Program-made: the position numbers and the translations under genes
Notes under the pieces: generated by a model
What the model was told of the DNA's origin: nothing
Databases searched by the model: none
What the model saw: the letters and a program-made list of their open reading frames with translations, nothing else
Assembly (NCBI RefSeq): GCF_016919705.1
Contig: NZ_CP070368.1
Location: 124,001 to 188,000 of the forward strand
Reading direction: 5' to 3'
DNA from: Paracoccus methylovorus
GTDB taxonomy: Bacteria > Pseudomonadota > Alphaproteobacteria > Rhodobacterales > Rhodobacteraceae
Length of the DNA stretch: 64,000 nt
In this document: positions 63,232 to 64,000 of the stretch, in pieces
Numbering within the stretch: the first letter of the stretch is position 1
Layout: every line of letters begins with the position of its first letter

Positions 63232-64000
63232 ATGAGCGCATATCTCGATACCGCCCGCCGGGTGATCCGCACCGAAGCCGAGGGGCTCGCCGCGTTGGCT
63301 GACAGCCTTGGCGACAGTTTTGATCGCGCGGTCGATACCATTCTGGCGGCACGCGGCCGGGTGGTCGTCTCTGGCATGGGCAAGTCCGGCCATGTGGGAC
63401 GCAAGATCGCAGCCACCCTGGCCTCGACCGGAACCCCGGCGCAGTTCGTCCACCCCGCCGAGGCGAGCCATGGCGATCTGGGTATGGTCACGCAAGGCGA
63501 CGTGGTGCTGGTGCTGTCCAATTCGGGGGAAACGCCCGAGATTGCCGACATCGTTGCCCATACCCGCCGGTTCCAGATCCCGCTGATCGGCGTTGCCGCG
63601 CGTCCGCAATCGACGCTGCTGCGTCAGGCCGATGTGGCGCTGGTCCTGCCCGCGGCCCCCGAGGCTTGCGGCACCGGGATTGTGCCCACCACCTCGACCA
63701 CCATGACCATGGCGTTGGGTGATGCGCTGGCTGTCGCGCTGATGGAGCACCGCAAATTCACGCCCGAACATTTCCGCACCTTCCACCCCGGCGGCAAGCT
63801 GGGCGCGAAACTGTCGCGCGTGGCCGATCTGATGCATCAGGACATGCCGCTGGTCGCCGAAACCGCGCCCATGGCCGATGCGCTGCTGACCATCAGCCAG
63901 AAAAGCTTTGGCGTGACTGGCGTGACCGATGCCCAGGGGCGGCTGACCGGCATCATCACCGATGGCGACCTTCGCCGGCATATGCAGGGTCTGCTGGATC
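63232..64000 (+). CDS. kdsD: Arabinose-5-phosphate isomerase KdsD (KpsF/GutQ), 5' part
   Basis: First 256 codons; the last part lies beyond the window. The enzyme converts ribulose-5-phosphate to arabinose-5-phosphate for KDO of lipopolysaccharide. SIS domain: VVVSGMGKSGHVGRKIAATL and SHGDLGMVTQGDVVLVLSNSG (part of the sugar-phosphate loop) with the active-site Ser/His, then CGTGIVPTTSTT. FHPGGKLGAKL leads into the first CBS domain, which appears complete enough to read ITDGDLRRHM. The start at 63232 overlaps nothing and follows rnd by ten bases. Confidence 0.95.
   Translation, partial: MSAYLDTARRVIRTEAEGLAALADSLGDSFDRAVDTILAARGRVVVSGMGKSGHVGRKIAATLASTGTPAQFVHPAEASHGDLGMVTQGDVVLVLSNSGETPEIADIVAHTRRFQIPLIGVAARPQSTLLRQADVALVLPAAPEACGTGIVPTTSTTMTMALGDALAVALMEHRKFTPEHFRTFHPGGKLGAKLSRVADLMHQDMPLVAETAPMADALLTISQKSFGVTGVTDAQGRLTGIITDGDLRRHMQGLLD

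Overview
The window is 64 kb of high-G+C DNA that reads like a chromosomal segment of a Rhodobacteraceae alphaproteobacterium, most probably Paracoccus or a close relative. The signs are: the rnd-kdsD gene pair, the FtsK/LolA/UbiH neighbourhood, an alphaproteobacterial flagellar set with a MotE-like protein and a CtrA-like box, and dispersed intergenic repeats of a kind I associate with Rhodobacterales. The genus is inference. Genes are densely packed, with many 1-4 base overlaps and several GTG or TTG starts. I saw no tRNA, rRNA, CRISPR array, transposase or phage gene.

Layout. 1-445: 5' end of ahcY (minus, cut by the edge). 626-1549: glucokinase. 1641-8041: tamA-tamB, the outer-membrane assembly module. 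8155-11320: a MarR regulator with an EmrB/EmrA-type efflux pair behind a palindromic operator. 11423-12316: a Tat-exported esterase. 12403-17717 (minus): ftsK, a DapC-like aminotransferase and an amidase. 17848-19757: ubiH-type hydroxylase and lolA. 19872-20450: lytic transglycosylase lipoprotein. 20525-23432 (minus): modE-like regulator and modABC for molybdate uptake. 23539-24720: a thiolase. 24721-25107: an unusually structured intergenic region with a long inverted repeat, and on the minus strand a candidate small RNA/mini-gene with a near-perfect full-length Shine-Dalgarno sequence. 25108-30779 (minus): queuosine-precursor transporter, then a four-gene overlapping operon (MFS permease, murein endopeptidase MepA, phytase-like esterase, serine hydrolase), and a thioesterase-like gene. 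30925-33254: yggT and recQ. 33398-38699 (minus): an RND pump with two adaptors, arranged like TriABC.

38865-48906 is a flagellar export/basal-body/motor cluster in two divergent arms: fliF-fliH-fliN-fliP leftward and fliL-orf-motE-motA-orf-flhA-fliR-flhB-fliJ rightward, with a CtrA-like box between them. It looks less G+C-rich than its surroundings. It lacks fliG, fliM, fliI, fliQ, motB and all rod, hook and filament genes, so the rest must lie elsewhere or be absent. 48907-49590 is a long gap with no recognisable gene.

49609-56229 holds a TetR regulator, two tandem I78-type inhibitor lipoproteins, kynureninase, and a glycerol locus (glpR divergent from glpK plus an iron-type alcohol dehydrogenase) with direct-repeat operator candidates. 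56230-58121 is a folate C1 pair, folD and purU. Oppositely oriented copies of a repeat flank purU. 58249-60250 (minus) has a SulP transporter behind an XRE regulator with a palindromic operator. 60379-62361 (minus) is a TonB-dependent receptor. 62607-64000 carries the RNase D-like gene and the start of kdsD (KDO/LPS synthesis), which runs off the right edge.
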